Shown here: positions 1 to 6,748 of the stretch, in pieces
Position numbering within the stretch: the stretch's first letter is position 1
Layout: each line of letters starts with the position of its first letter
DNA from: JBCBSP01 sp964561235
GTDB lineage: Bacteria > Pseudomonadota > Alphaproteobacteria > Caulobacterales > Maricaulaceae
Assembly: GCA_964561235.1 (NCBI GenBank)
Contig: CAZLOV010000075.1
Span: 1-11,563 of the forward strand
Reading direction: 5' to 3'
Length of the DNA: 11,563 nucleotides
Notes under the pieces: generated by a model
What the model was told of the DNA's origin: nothing
Seen by the model: only the letters and a program-made list of their open reading frames with translations
The model's database searches: none
Translations under genes and position numbers: made by a program

Positions 1-418
1 CCAGGTTCATGGTCATCATGCGCAGCGTGTCGCAGATGAAGTCGATGGCGAAATGATCCTTCTGGATGCGCGGATAGCGCGAGAAGATGGAGCTTTCCTC
101 CGGCTTCTCGATATGGGTTTCAAGCGCGATGACGCCCTTGGTCTTCATCGTCTTGGTGAGCTGGAAAAGAAGCGCCAGCAGATCCTGGTAGTCCGCCGCC
201 TTCCATTTCGGCCCGGAAATGATCTTGGCGAAATTGCCCAGCGTGGCGAACACCGTCTTGGGTGAATTGCCGATCAGGAACGCGCCGACGGCCGCGCCGC
301 CGATCATCATCATTTCGAAGGGCAGCGCCTTCAGGATGACGCCGAACTTGCCCCCGGCGAGCATGTAGCCGCCGAAGACCATGATGAACACGACGGCGAC
401 GCCGATCAGCTGAAACAT
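1..418 (-). CDS. motA: Flagellar motor stator protein MotA, N-terminal part (cut by window edge)
   Basis: The gene reads leftward from ATG at 418-416 and leaves the window at base 1, giving 139 residues, about half of a usual MotA. MotA and MotB form the inner-membrane stator, which conducts ions and drives flagellar rotation. Visible here are TM1 (about residues 2-21), TM2 (about 33-51) and the start of the large cytoplasmic loop. That loop carries the family-typical stretch around residues 98-139 (ALETHIEKPEESSIF, then SRYPRIQKDHF and DFICDTLRMM). The alignment with MotA is clear by eye. The upstream ribosome-binding site is weak (GGTGGGA, directly before the ATG). A motB gene would be expected beyond the left edge but cannot be seen. 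Confidence 0.95.
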   Translation of the reverse strand, partial: MFQLIGVAVVFIMVFGGYMLAGGKFGVILKALPFEMMMIGGAAVGAFLIGNSPKTVFATLGNFAKIISGPKWKAADYQDLLALLFQLTKTMKTKGVIALETHIEKPEESSIFSRYPRIQKDHFAIDFICDTLRMMTMNL

Positions 419-637
419 GTCCCACCATCCAGTAACGTCGGGCGTTCAAGCGGCGCGCTTCCGGCCGGTTGTCCGGCTCATGTCCTGCGAAGCGCGCCCC
501 CGCCTGACCTTCGAGAGGACCCTAGCGGATGATGCTTAAGACCCGGTTTTCATGGGATTAGGCATGCATTCAGAAAACCTGGCGGCCAGCGCGAAGTGGA
601 CGAACGCGGCGCAGACGCGTAAGTCCACGCAGGCCTG
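419..637. promoter_or_regulatory. Divergent spacer between motA and the MFS gene
   Basis: This 219-base spacer must hold the promoters of both diverging genes. I see no convincing -35/-10 pair. A small hairpin, GCCGG-TTGT-CCGGC, lies at 464-477. A partial CtrA-like site (TTAA, seven bases, TTTT) lies at 536-550 but misses two bases of the second half-site. The strongest structure is the dyad at 596-628, listed separately. Confidence 0.4.
596..628 (+). promoter_or_regulatory. 33-bp dyad / hairpin just upstream of the MFS start
   Basis: GTGGAC (596-601) pairs with GTCCAC (623-628), and ACGCG (604-608) pairs with CGCGT (616-620). A symmetric two-base interruption separates the two stems, and the loop is seven bases (609-615). 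The structure ends nine bases before the MFS ATG at 638. As DNA it could be an operator for a dimeric repressor; efflux genes often have one. As RNA it would fold right beside the ribosome-binding region. There is no T-run, so it is not an intrinsic terminator. The pairing is seen; the function is inferred. Confidence 0.5.
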
Positions 638-1929
638 ATGAACCCGCCCTACGATCCCGACCAGCCCTCCAGCCCGGAAGCGCGCCGCCGCGCCTTCCGC
701 CTGCTATTCCTGTGCCTGATGGCGACGAGCGTGGGCAATTCGATGCTGTTCGCCATCCTGCCGCCGCTGGCGCGCGAGCTTGAGGTTCGCGAGGTCTATG
801 TCGGGGCCATCTACACGCTCTCGGCCTTGCTGTTCCTCACGATGAGCCCGGTCTGGGGCGCCCTGTCGGACCGGTATGGCCGCCGTCCGCTCATCGTCTT
901 CGGACTGAGCTGGTTTGCGTTCTCCACGCTCGTTTTCGGCGCCGGCGCCTGGGCCGGGCAGAGCGGGCTGCTGCCGCCGATGGCGGCGATCTTCGCGATG
1001 GCGCTGTCGCGCTCGCTCTTCGGCGGGCTGGGCTCGGCGACCAATCCGGCCGCGCAGGCCTATGTCGCCGACCGCACCAGCCCGGCGGAGCGCACAGAGG
1101 CGCTGGCGGGACTGACCGCCGCCTTCGGACTCGGATCGGTCATCGGTCCGGCGCTCGCGGACGCCTTCGTGGGACGCCTCGGGGTTGCGCCGTTCATGTT
1201 CGTGGTCTCCATCGCCGTGGCGGGCGGGGCGGTCGCGGTGCGGTTTCTGCTGCCGGAGCGCACCCCGCCAAGACGGACCGGCCGGCCCATCAATCCGCTC
1301 AAGCAGTTCCGTTTCGCGGGCGATCCGCGCGTGACAGCCTTCGNNNNNNNNNNTTCGGGATCACCACCTGGCTTTGCCAGGCCTCCAGCCTTCAGACGAT
1401 CGGGTTTTTCGTCATCGACCGGGCCGGCGGCGGAGATGTCGCCAACGCGCCCGCGCTCGGCATCGTGCTTTCTTCCGGGGCGGCGGCGCTGCTGATCGCC
1501 CAGCTGGTCGTGATCCCGGCGCTCAAGGCGAGCCCGCGCTTCATCATGACGCTCGGCGCAGCGCTCGCAGCCGCGGGCAATCTGGAACTCGTATTCGCGG
1601 AAGGCTACGCCGCGATCGTGTTCGGGTTCATCGTCACGAGCCTCGGCTTCGGCCTTGCGCGCTCGGGCTTCACCGGCGGGGCCTCGCTCGCGGTGAACCC
1701 CGAGGAACAGGGCCGGGCGGCGGGCATGACCACGGCCACGGCGGGCGTCGGCTTCATGATCGCGCCGCTGGTGGGTCTTTATCTCTATCAGAGCGTCGGT
1801 CCGTTCAGCCCGTTCGCGCTGAATGCCGCGCTTTCGCTGGTCGGACTGTCGATCGCGGTCCTGCACCCGCGGGTGCGGGCGGTTGCAACGACCGTCAACC
1901 CCGATCCCGAGGACGCAGCGCGCGGCTAG
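638..1929 (+). CDS. MFS transporter, drug-efflux (TetA-like) type, interrupted by an assembly gap
   Basis: This is an inner-membrane secondary transporter of the major facilitator superfamily, probably a proton-coupled exporter. The part before the gap encodes 235 residues. TM1 begins near residue 21, MFS motif A (GALSDRYGRRP) is at 74-84 between TM2 and TM3, and a motif-C-like antiporter stretch (GLGSVIGPALAD) is at 164-175 in TM5. The hydrophilic central loop follows (about 206-232). After ten Ns the protein resumes in another frame at 1354 (FGITTWLCQASS...) with TM7-TM12 and ends at TAG 1927-1929, another 191 residues. Together this is at least 426 residues, which fits one 12-TM transporter. 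The gene is therefore probably intact and the frame change an artefact of the gap. ATG 638 precedes TM1 by a normal cytoplasmic tail; the ribosome-binding site is weak. The substrate cannot be told. Confidence 0.85.
1344..1353. other. Run of ten Ns (assembly gap) inside the MFS gene
   Basis: The reading frame before the gap has one base left over at 1343, and the frame after it begins cleanly at 1354. An intact gene needs a missing length of 2 modulo 3, whereas ten is 1 modulo 3. The ten Ns are therefore probably a placeholder of arbitrary size. The lost residues fall near the start of TM7. Confidence 0.9.
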
Positions 1930-3137
1930 CCGGCGCTCCCGGTGACGGCGAGGAAGGCCTGACGGCCGGCGTAGCCGTCCGGGGTGAGGCCGTTGTCCTG
2001 CTGGAACGCGCGCAGCGCCCGGCGCGTATTGGGACCAACCACGCCGTCCACGCCGCCCGTGTCGTAGCCAAGCTCGGTCAGGCGCCGCTGCATCGCCTCG
2101 GCCTCCGAGCGAGAAACCGGGGGGTCGTTTTCGGGCCAGCCCTCCGGAAGACGGTCGCCCCCGTCGAAGGCCTCCGCAAGATAGGAGACGCCCAGCGCAT
2201 AGGCGGACGAATTGTTGTAAGCGAGCAGCGCCTCGAAATTGTCGAACACCAGAAAGCCCGGCCCGCCTGCGCCCGCGGGCAGGATCAGCCGCGCGCGGCT
2301 GTTGAGCGTATCGGTCTGGAAGGTCTCCGCATCCACCGGCGAAAGCCCCGCGAGCGCCCATTCCGAGACCGGCCGCTTGCGGCGCTCGTCCCAGCCGGCG
2401 TAGTCGAACCCGTCAGGCAGAGCCACGGCCACGGCCACCGGCGCGCCGTTCCGCCATCCCGCGTTCTTCAACAGATTGGCGGTGGAGGCGAGCGCATCGC
2501 CGATATTCGCCCAGATGTCGCGGCGGCCGTCGCCGTCGAAATCCACCGCGCGCTCGAGATAGGTGGAGGGAATGAACTGGGTATGGCCCATCGCGCCGGC
2601 CCACGATCCCTTCAAGTCGTCGCGCGTGGCGTAGCCGCGCTCGATCATGCGCGCGACCGCGCGCAGCTGGCCTTCCGCGAAGTTCCGGCGGCGGCCGTCC
2701 CAGGCAAGCGTGGCGAGCGAGCGCACGACGTCGAAATCGCCCTGGATGCGGCCATAGGCGCTTTCAAGCCCCCAGATCGCCGTGATGATCGCGGGATCGA
2801 CATCATAACGCTCGGAAATCGCAGCCAGCGTCGCTTCGTGCTCGGCGCGCGCGGCCTTGCCCGCATCGGTGCGCTGCTCGGAAGCGGCGAACGCGACATA
2901 TTCCCAGAGCGGCCGCACGCGCTCGGGCTGGTTGCGGTCGCGATTGACGACCCGCTCGTCCGGCTCGATCCCGTCGAGCATGGCGGAGACGATGACCGGA
3001 TCGACGCCGTCCTGGCGCAGCTCGGCGGCGAAACCCTCGCGCCAGTCTTCAAAGCTCTGGGCTGGAGCGGCCGCGGCGAGCGCCGCGCCCGACAGCGCGG
3101 CGGCGAACAGGGTGCGAAGCGGGCGGCGGTCGATCAT
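1926..3137 (-). CDS. Lytic murein transglycosylase (MltB / SLT_2 family) with C-terminal peptidoglycan-binding domain
   Basis: This 403-residue exported enzyme would cleave the MurNAc-GlcNAc bond of peptidoglycan without hydrolysis, leaving 1,6-anhydroMurNAc ends. Residues 1-27 look like a signal peptide (MIDRR, a long Ala-rich core, cleavage near APA-QS). I see no lipobox cysteine, so it is probably soluble and periplasmic, unlike E. coli MltB. The catalytic domain spans about 30-330. The likely catalytic Glu is E125 in IWGLESAYG, followed by the family motif GAMGHTQFIPSTY (181-193) and AVDFDGDGRRDIW (197-209). Residues about 342-400 form a PG_binding_1 domain (MQRRLTELGY, VDGVVGPNTRRALRAFQ). 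ATG 3137 is chosen because GAGGGA lies nine bases upstream and the signal peptide begins there; the frame stays open to 3251. Its stop overlaps that of the convergent MFS gene. Confidence 0.93.
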   Translation of the reverse strand: MIDRRPLRTLFAAALSGAALAAAAPAQSFEDWREGFAAELRQDGVDPVIVSAMLDGIEPDERVVNRDRNQPERVRPLWEYVAFAASEQRTDAGKAARAEHEATLAAISERYDVDPAIITAIWGLESAYGRIQGDFDVVRSLATLAWDGRRRNFAEGQLRAVARMIERGYATRDDLKGSWAGAMGHTQFIPSTYLERAVDFDGDGRRDIWANIGDALASTANLLKNAGWRNGAPVAVAVALPDGFDYAGWDERRKRPVSEWALAGLSPVDAETFQTDTLNSRARLILPAGAGGPGFLVFDNFEALLAYNNSSAYALGVSYLAEAFDGGDRLPEGWPENDPPVSRSEAEAMQRRLTELGYDTGGVDGVVGPNTRRALRAFQQDNGLTPDGYAGRQAFLAVTGSAG

Positions 3138-3353
3138 GTGGTCTTGTCCCTCAAAAAAAACCCGGCCGCACCGCGGCGCGCGTTCCCCCGAACCCGCCGG
3201 AATGCTAGCCGAGCACGGGCTTGCGCTCCATACCCTCGCGATGCCGCGCACAGCTTGACACCACGGCGCGCCGCCTGTAGTTCCGCGCCTTCGCTGCGGC
3301 CGGGAAAGCCGCAGGCCCTGATCCGACGAAGAAAGCGCAAGGCGACGAAAGCG
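3138..3353. promoter_or_regulatory. Divergent spacer between the transglycosylase gene and rpmJ
   Basis: This 216-base spacer carries the transglycosylase ribosome-binding site (GAGGGA on the minus strand), an eight-base A-run at 3153-3160 (T-run on the minus strand) and, on the plus strand, the rpmJ promoter candidate at 3255-3283. I see no further gene here. Confidence 0.5.
3255..3283 (+). promoter_or_regulatory. Candidate housekeeping promoter for rpmJ and the genes after it
   Basis: A perfect -35 hexamer TTGACA (3255-3260) is followed after 17 bases by TAGTTC (3278-3283). The -10 is poor by the E. coli consensus. It fits better the alphaproteobacterial (Caulobacter) pattern TTGACGS, 10-14 bases, GCTANAWC: read as TTGACAC, 14 bases, TGTAGTTC. 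Initiation near 3290 would give a leader of about 64 bases before the rpmJ ATG. Confidence 0.5.
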
Positions 3354-3479
3354 ATGAAGGTCCGCAGCTCGATCCGTTCGCTCAAGAAACGCGACCGCAA
3401 CTGCCAGGTCGTGCGCCGCCGCGGGCGCGTGTACGTGATCAACAAGAAAGATCCGCGCTTCAAGGCTCGCGCCGGCTAG
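3354..3479 (+). CDS. rpmJ: 50S ribosomal protein L36 (zinc-ligand-poor type)
   Basis: The product is 41 residues and highly basic. It starts MKVRSSIRSLKK and ends DPRFKARAG, the usual size and ends for L36, a late-assembling protein of the large subunit. Zinc-binding L36 has three Cys and one His. Here only one Cys remains (C17 in RNCQVV); the expected third Cys is Asn (VYVINKK) and the His position is Phe (PRFK). This is the zinc-independent form, resembling E. coli YkgO in the core but without its long C-terminal tail. The same strand continues with the HAD gene 20 bases downstream. The Shine-Dalgarno sequence is weak, but no other start gives an L36 N-terminus. Confidence 0.95.
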   Translation: MKVRSSIRSLKKRDRNCQVVRRRGRVYVINKKDPRFKARAG

Positions 3480-3499
3480 TCCGCCGCGCCCGGCCTGAG

Positions 3500-4123
3500 A
3501 TGTCAGACGCGCCGGTCCGGCCCGCCGCGATCCTGTGGGATCTCGGCAACGTGCTGATCGACTGGTCGCCGCGGCGGGTCTATCGCGAACTCCTTCCCGA
3601 TGACGGCGCCGTGGATCATTTCCTGTCCACGGTGTGCACGATGGCGTGGCATTCCCGCCATGACGCGGGGGTGTCTTTTGCGGAGAACCGCGCCGCGCTG
3701 ACCGCGCGCCATCCCGAACACGCCGAGCTCATCGCCGCCTGGGACGCCCGCTGGGAAGACATGTTCGACGGCCATGTCGACGGCGTGCTGGAGATATTCG
3801 AAGCGATCGGCCAGTTGGGCCTGCCGCAGGCGGCGCTCACCAATCTGCCCGCAGAGAAATACCCCTCGCTGCGAGCCACGTATCCGTTTCTCGAGCGCAT
3901 GCACGACGTGATCGTCTCCGGCGAGGAAAAGCTCATCAAGCCCGATCCGCGCATTTTCGAGATTGCCCGCGCGCGCATTCCCGCGCCGGCGCCGCAGACG
4001 CTGTTCATCGACGACAGGGCCGAAAATGTCGCGGCGGCGCGCGAGGCCGGGTTTGACGGCGTGGTCTTCACCGACGCCGCCGGACTGCGCGAGGCGCTCG
4101 CACGCCGCGGGCTCCCGCTCTGA
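3500..4123 (+). CDS. HAD-family phosphatase (subfamily IA, YihX-like)
   Basis: This 207-residue cytosolic enzyme belongs to the haloacid dehalogenase superfamily and probably hydrolyses a small phosphate ester. Motif I is WDLGNVLIDW, with nucleophile D14. The residue two places on is Gly16 rather than the usual Asp; the same DLGN arrangement occurs in E. coli YihX, a glucose-1-phosphate phosphatase. Motif II is T114 in ALTNLP, motif III K147 in KLIKPDP, and motif IV D171/D172 in LFIDDRAENV. The cap (about 20-95) is helical. The gene starts 20 bases after rpmJ and is followed 55 bases later by the TPR gene, so co-transcription is likely. The upstream Shine-Dalgarno is poor, but ATG 3500 sits at a normal distance from motif I. 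The substrate is not determinable. Confidence 0.9.
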   Translation: MSDAPVRPAAILWDLGNVLIDWSPRRVYRELLPDDGAVDHFLSTVCTMAWHSRHDAGVSFAENRAALTARHPEHAELIAAWDARWEDMFDGHVDGVLEIFEAIGQLGLPQAALTNLPAEKYPSLRATYPFLERMHDVIVSGEEKLIKPDPRIFEIARARIPAPAPQTLFIDDRAENVAAAREAGFDGVVFTDAAGLREALARRGLPL

Positions 4124-4137
4124 GATCGCAGCGCAGC

Positions 4138-4155
4138 GCGCCCTTGTCCGGGCGC
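4138..4155 (+). repeat. Small hairpin between the HAD and TPR genes
   Basis: GCGCCC (4138-4143) pairs with GGGCGC (4150-4155) around the loop TTGTCC. No T-run follows, so termination is unlikely. It could stabilise or process the transcript, or be a chance pairing in GC-rich sequence. Confidence 0.3.
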
Positions 4156-4178
4156 ACGGCTCCCTTATCCTTGGTGTG

Positions 4179-4763
4179 ATGTTTGCACTTCTGAGCCTTG
4201 CTGCGGCGCTCGCCGTCCAACCGGTCGTCTCCGCGCCCGGCGATACATCCGTTGAGGAAACGCCCGGACGCGAGCTGTCCATCACGGAGCGGCTTGAAGA
4301 GCGCCTGCGCACCTTGGCGGCGAGCGAAAGCGCAAGTCAGGCCCAGACCATCGCGGATGAGGTGCTTTCGCTGTGGCGCCAGCAGGCGGGCGCAACCGCG
4401 CAATTGCTGCTTGAGCGCGGCGACCGGGCGATGGATGCAGGCGAAGCGGGTCTGGCGGAGCGCCAGTATGCGCATCTGCGCCGGCTCGAACCGGACTTCT
4501 CCGAAGCCTGGGTCGTGTCCGCAGAGGCCGCCATGGTCCGCGACGACTGGGATTTCGCGCTGGAAGCGCTGGAACGCGCGATCGCGCTGGAGCCTGCCCG
4601 CTTCGACGCCTACGTGCTGCTTGGCCGCACGCTCGAACAGGCCGACAGCGCCGCCGGCGCGCTGGCGGCCTATGAGGCGGCCCTCGCCATCCACCCGCAT
4701 CACGAAGCGGCGCGCAACGCCGCTCAACGCCTTGAAGAGCGGCTGTCCGGCCGCGCGCTGTAG
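4179..4763 (+). CDS. Exported or membrane-anchored TPR-repeat protein
   Basis: The product is 194 residues. The N-terminus (1-19, MFALLSLAAALAV...VVSA) is hydrophobic and could be a signal peptide or anchor, though it lacks the usual Lys/Arg near the start. A charged linker (about 20-70) follows, then three tetratricopeptide repeats at about 73-106, 107-140 and 141-174. The last two end in ALEP and AIHP turns with the TPR pattern of small residues. TPRs form a helical protein-binding scaffold; no enzymatic domain is visible. The frame is open much further upstream, but that stretch overlaps the HAD gene. ATG 4179 (or GTG 4176 just before it) gives the hydrophobic N-terminus. The alpha/beta hydrolase gene starts 20 bases after its stop. 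Partner and role are unknown. Confidence 0.82.
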   Translation: MFALLSLAAALAVQPVVSAPGDTSVEETPGRELSITERLEERLRTLAASESASQAQTIADEVLSLWRQQAGATAQLLLERGDRAMDAGEAGLAERQYAHLRRLEPDFSEAWVVSAEAAMVRDDWDFALEALERAIALEPARFDAYVLLGRTLEQADSAAGALAAYEAALAIHPHHEAARNAAQRLEERLSGRAL

Positions 4764-4783
4764 AACACCGGGAGCCGTGCGCG

Positions 4784-5740
4784 ATGCTTGAACCGCTGAA
4801 GGCGTTCGCGCCCGTGCTGGCGCTGCTGGCCGCGGGCGCCGCTGCAGGCCTGGCTGCGGGCGCGGCCGCCGCGCAGCGCGTCGCCGAGGCCTTTCCGCCG
4901 CAAGGCGCCTTCATCGAGGTCGACGGCGTCAGGCTGCATTACCGCGAAACCGGCCCGCCCGGCGCAGCCCCGGTGCTCGTGCTGCATGGGGCCTCGGCCA
5001 ATCTCGAGGAGCCTTTCCTTGCCCTCGACGGCCATCTTGAGGACCGCCGCGCGATCTATCTCGACCGGCCGGGGCTCGGCTGGAGCGAACGGCCCAGCGG
5101 GCGCTGGACGCCCGAGCGCGAGGCGGACCTGATCGCGGGCTTCCTCGACCGGATCGGCGCGCAGCGTCCCGTGGTGATCGGCCATTCCTGGGGCGGGGCG
5201 ATTGCGCTGAGGCTCGCCATCGACCATCCCGACAGCCTGTCCGGGCTGGTGCTGGTCGCCCCGGCGGCGCGCGCGTGGGTCGGCGAAGCGGCGTGGTACA
5301 ACAAGGCGACGCGCTGGCCCCTTTTGGGAACGCTGCTGACGCGCATCGTCATCCCGACCTACGGCCGCGCGCAGCTCGAGGGCGGCGCGCGATCGGCCTT
5401 CGCGCCCGAACCGATGCCGGCGGACTATGTCGAGGACGCCCATCTGCCGCTGATCCTGCGCGCCTCGAACTGGAAGGCGAACGCCGCCGACATGGCGCAG
5501 GTCAATCAGCATCTCGCCAATCAGGAGACGCGTTACGCCGAGATCCGCCTGCCGGTGGAGATCCTCGCCGGCCCCGAAGACACGGTGCTGCTGACGCCGC
5601 GTCATTCCGGCGCGATCGCGCAGACGCTTCCCGACGCCCGGCTGACCCTGATCGAGGAAGCCGGCCACAATCTCCACCACGCCCACGCGGAGGCTGTCGC
5701 GCAAGCTGTGGACAGCGTGTTCGCGGAGGCTGGACGCTGA
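4784..5740 (+). CDS. Alpha/beta-fold hydrolase with N-terminal membrane anchor
   Basis: The product is 318 residues. Residues 7-31 form an Ala/Leu/Gly-rich hydrophobic segment, a signal anchor or signal peptide, so the enzyme probably works at or outside the inner membrane. The hydrolase core starts near 41. It has the oxyanion HGASAN stretch (68-73), DRPGLGWSE (94-102), the nucleophile elbow GHSWGG with S135, the likely acid D266 in LAGPEDTVL, and the catalytic His H295 in EEAGHNLHH. This is a complete Ser-Asp-His triad in the expected order. The lid region (about 165-235) is unremarkable. GGGAG lies nine bases before the ATG. It follows the TPR gene by 20 bases and lies 80 bases before gapR. 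Esterase, epoxide hydrolase and similar activities are all possible. Confidence 0.92.
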   Translation: MLEPLKAFAPVLALLAAGAAAGLAAGAAAAQRVAEAFPPQGAFIEVDGVRLHYRETGPPGAAPVLVLHGASANLEEPFLALDGHLEDRRAIYLDRPGLGWSERPSGRWTPEREADLIAGFLDRIGAQRPVVIGHSWGGAIALRLAIDHPDSLSGLVLVAPAARAWVGEAAWYNKATRWPLLGTLLTRIVIPTYGRAQLEGGARSAFAPEPMPADYVEDAHLPLILRASNWKANAADMAQVNQHLANQETRYAEIRLPVEILAGPEDTVLLTPRHSGAIAQTLPDARLTLIEEAGHNLHHAHAEAVAQAVDSVFAEAGR

Positions 5741-5820
5741 GGGCTGCAAGCGCCTATGCCCGAGGCCTTTCGCGGGGCTAAGCTCCGCCCCAACGCCTGA
5801 TGATCCGATGGAGACCCCCT

Positions 5821-6117
5821 ATGGCCGCTGAAACCTTCTCCAACGCGCCCGAAGCGCCGCAGGGCGATCAGAGCGACGCGGTCGGCGCCGTCGCGAAGGA
5901 CCAGCTCAAGGCCTTTGTCGCGCGCATCGAGCGGCTTGAAGAGGACAAGGCCGGGATCATGGCCGACATGAAGGAGGTCTACGCCGAAGCGAAGGCGATG
6001 GGCTTCGACACGAAAATCCTCCGCAAGGTGATCTCCATCCGCAAGCAGGACCGCAACGAGCGCCAGGAGCAGGAAGCCCTGCTTGAGCTCTATCTCGGCG
6101 CGCTCGGCGAAATCTGA
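5821..6117 (+). CDS. gapR: GapR-type nucleoid-associated protein (DUF2312)
   Basis: The product is 98 residues. After a variable, mostly acidic/polar N-terminal tail (1-24) comes the DUF2312 core: a long helix (about 25-60, LKAFVARIERLEEDKAGI and KEVYAEAKAMGFD), then KILRKVISIRKQDRNERQEQE and LLELYLGALGEI at the C-terminus. From memory this closely matches Caulobacter GapR. That protein clamps overtwisted DNA as a multimer ahead of replication and transcription and stimulates topoisomerases. The basic residues that would line the DNA channel are present (K43, K51, K58, K65, R68, K69, R74, K75). ATG 5821 is preferred over the in-frame ATG 5800 because GGAG at 5810-5813 is eight bases upstream. 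A gene of unknown function follows almost at once. Confidence 0.95.
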   Translation: MAAETFSNAPEAPQGDQSDAVGAVAKDQLKAFVARIERLEEDKAGIMADMKEVYAEAKAMGFDTKILRKVISIRKQDRNERQEQEALLELYLGALGEI

Positions 6118-6124
6118 GGGAGGG
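6118..6124 (+). promoter_or_regulatory. Strong Shine-Dalgarno that decides a CTG start
   Basis: GGGAGGG directly follows the gapR stop codon. The core GGAGG (6119-6123) is five bases before CTG 6129 in the open frame of the next gene. No ATG, GTG or TTG occurs in that frame between the upstream stop (6084-6086) and GTG 6291. The site therefore supports initiation at CTG. Confidence 0.6.
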
Positions 6125-6128
6125 CTCC

Positions 6129-6665
6129 CTGGCGCGGGAGATCGACGCGAAGAAGACCCGGCGGATCCTCAATCGCCTCAAGCGCGCCCGCGATGCGGCG
6201 CGCCAGGCGATCGAGGCCTCCGAGGACGCCGAAGCGGCGGAGGCGGCGCGCGCTGAACTGACCGCCTGGGAAAGCGAATTCCTCGAGAGCGTGGAAGCCC
6301 GGCTGGAGACCTACGGCTCGGCGTTCGCCGACGCTGCGAAAGGCGATCTCGACGAGCCGCTCTCCCGGCTCCAGGTCATGAAGCTCAAGGAGATCGAGAA
6401 GAAGGCGAAAGGCAAGTCGAAGCCGAAGCCCGGCTATTCCGGCTCCCGCCTGAATTTCGGCTCCGCAAGCACGCGCCAGGCCGCCCTCAAGCGCCGGGCG
6501 CCGGGCCGGCGCGTCAATGTGCGCGACATCAACGAAGACATGCCCGACCCCTATACGGGCGGCGAACCGCCGGAGGATCCGCGCGACGCGCCTTCCGGGC
6601 CGCCCGAACGGCCCGAAGGCGGCTTCCGGCCGGTGGTCATCAAGGGCGGGAAGGACACCGCGTGA
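6129..6665 (+). CDS. Highly charged protein of unknown function beside gapR (probable CTG start)
   Basis: I do not recognise this family. From CTG 6129 the product has 178 residues. Residues 1-70 are Ala/Glu/Arg-rich and look like one or two long helices, perhaps a coiled coil (REIDAKKTRRILNRLKRA, then an acidic EDAEAAEAARAEL stretch). Residues 84-100 are Lys-rich (KLKEIEKKAKGKSKPK). Residues 101-135 are basic and low in hydrophobics, and 138-165 are rich in Pro, Asp, Glu and Gly and probably disordered. It has no membrane segment or signal peptide. A start at GTG 6291 would remove the first 54 residues and cut through the helix, so the longer form is preferred. The gene begins 11 bases after gapR and is probably co-transcribed and perhaps translationally coupled with it. 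A nucleic-acid-related role is suggested only by charge and neighbour. Confidence 0.7.
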   Translation: MAREIDAKKTRRILNRLKRARDAARQAIEASEDAEAAEAARAELTAWESEFLESVEARLETYGSAFADAAKGDLDEPLSRLQVMKLKEIEKKAKGKSKPKPGYSGSRLNFGSASTRQAALKRRAPGRRVNVRDINEDMPDPYTGGEPPEDPRDAPSGPPERPEGGFRPVVIKGGKDTA

Positions 6666-6708
6666 GCGACGCAGGCTTTTGCCTGTCCCTACGATCTCGA
6701 GCGGGTCT

Positions 6709-6739
6709 GCGGGCGCTTGGAACGGATCCGGGCGCCCGC
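6709..6739. terminator. Hairpin between convergent genes, possible bidirectional terminator
   Basis: GCGGGCGC (6709-6716) pairs perfectly with GCGCCCGC (6732-6739). The 15-base loop itself contains the palindrome CGGATCCG (6723-6730). It lies between the stop of the 178-residue gene (6665) and the stop of the convergent regulator gene (6749-6751). A smaller hairpin CAGGC-TTTT-GCCTG is at 6672-6685. Neither is followed by a T-run, so this is not a textbook intrinsic terminator; position is the main argument. Confidence 0.45.
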
Positions 6740-6748
6740 TGACCGAAA

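Noticed and set aside
536..551. CtrA-like site TTAA-N7-TTTTC before motA and the MFS gene
   Set aside because: The second half-site lacks both A residues. With only half the motif intact it is too weak to list as a site.
1060..2361. 433-codon open frame on the minus strand across the MFS gene
   Set aside because: It overlaps two well-supported genes, its product is Arg/Gly-rich without any recognisable domain, and it reads through the N gap. It is a typical GC-rich shadow frame.
3153..3160. Eight-base T-run (minus strand) as an intrinsic terminator
   Set aside because: It lies just upstream of the transglycosylase Shine-Dalgarno and no stable stem directly precedes it on the minus strand. 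It would end transcription of the gene it leads.
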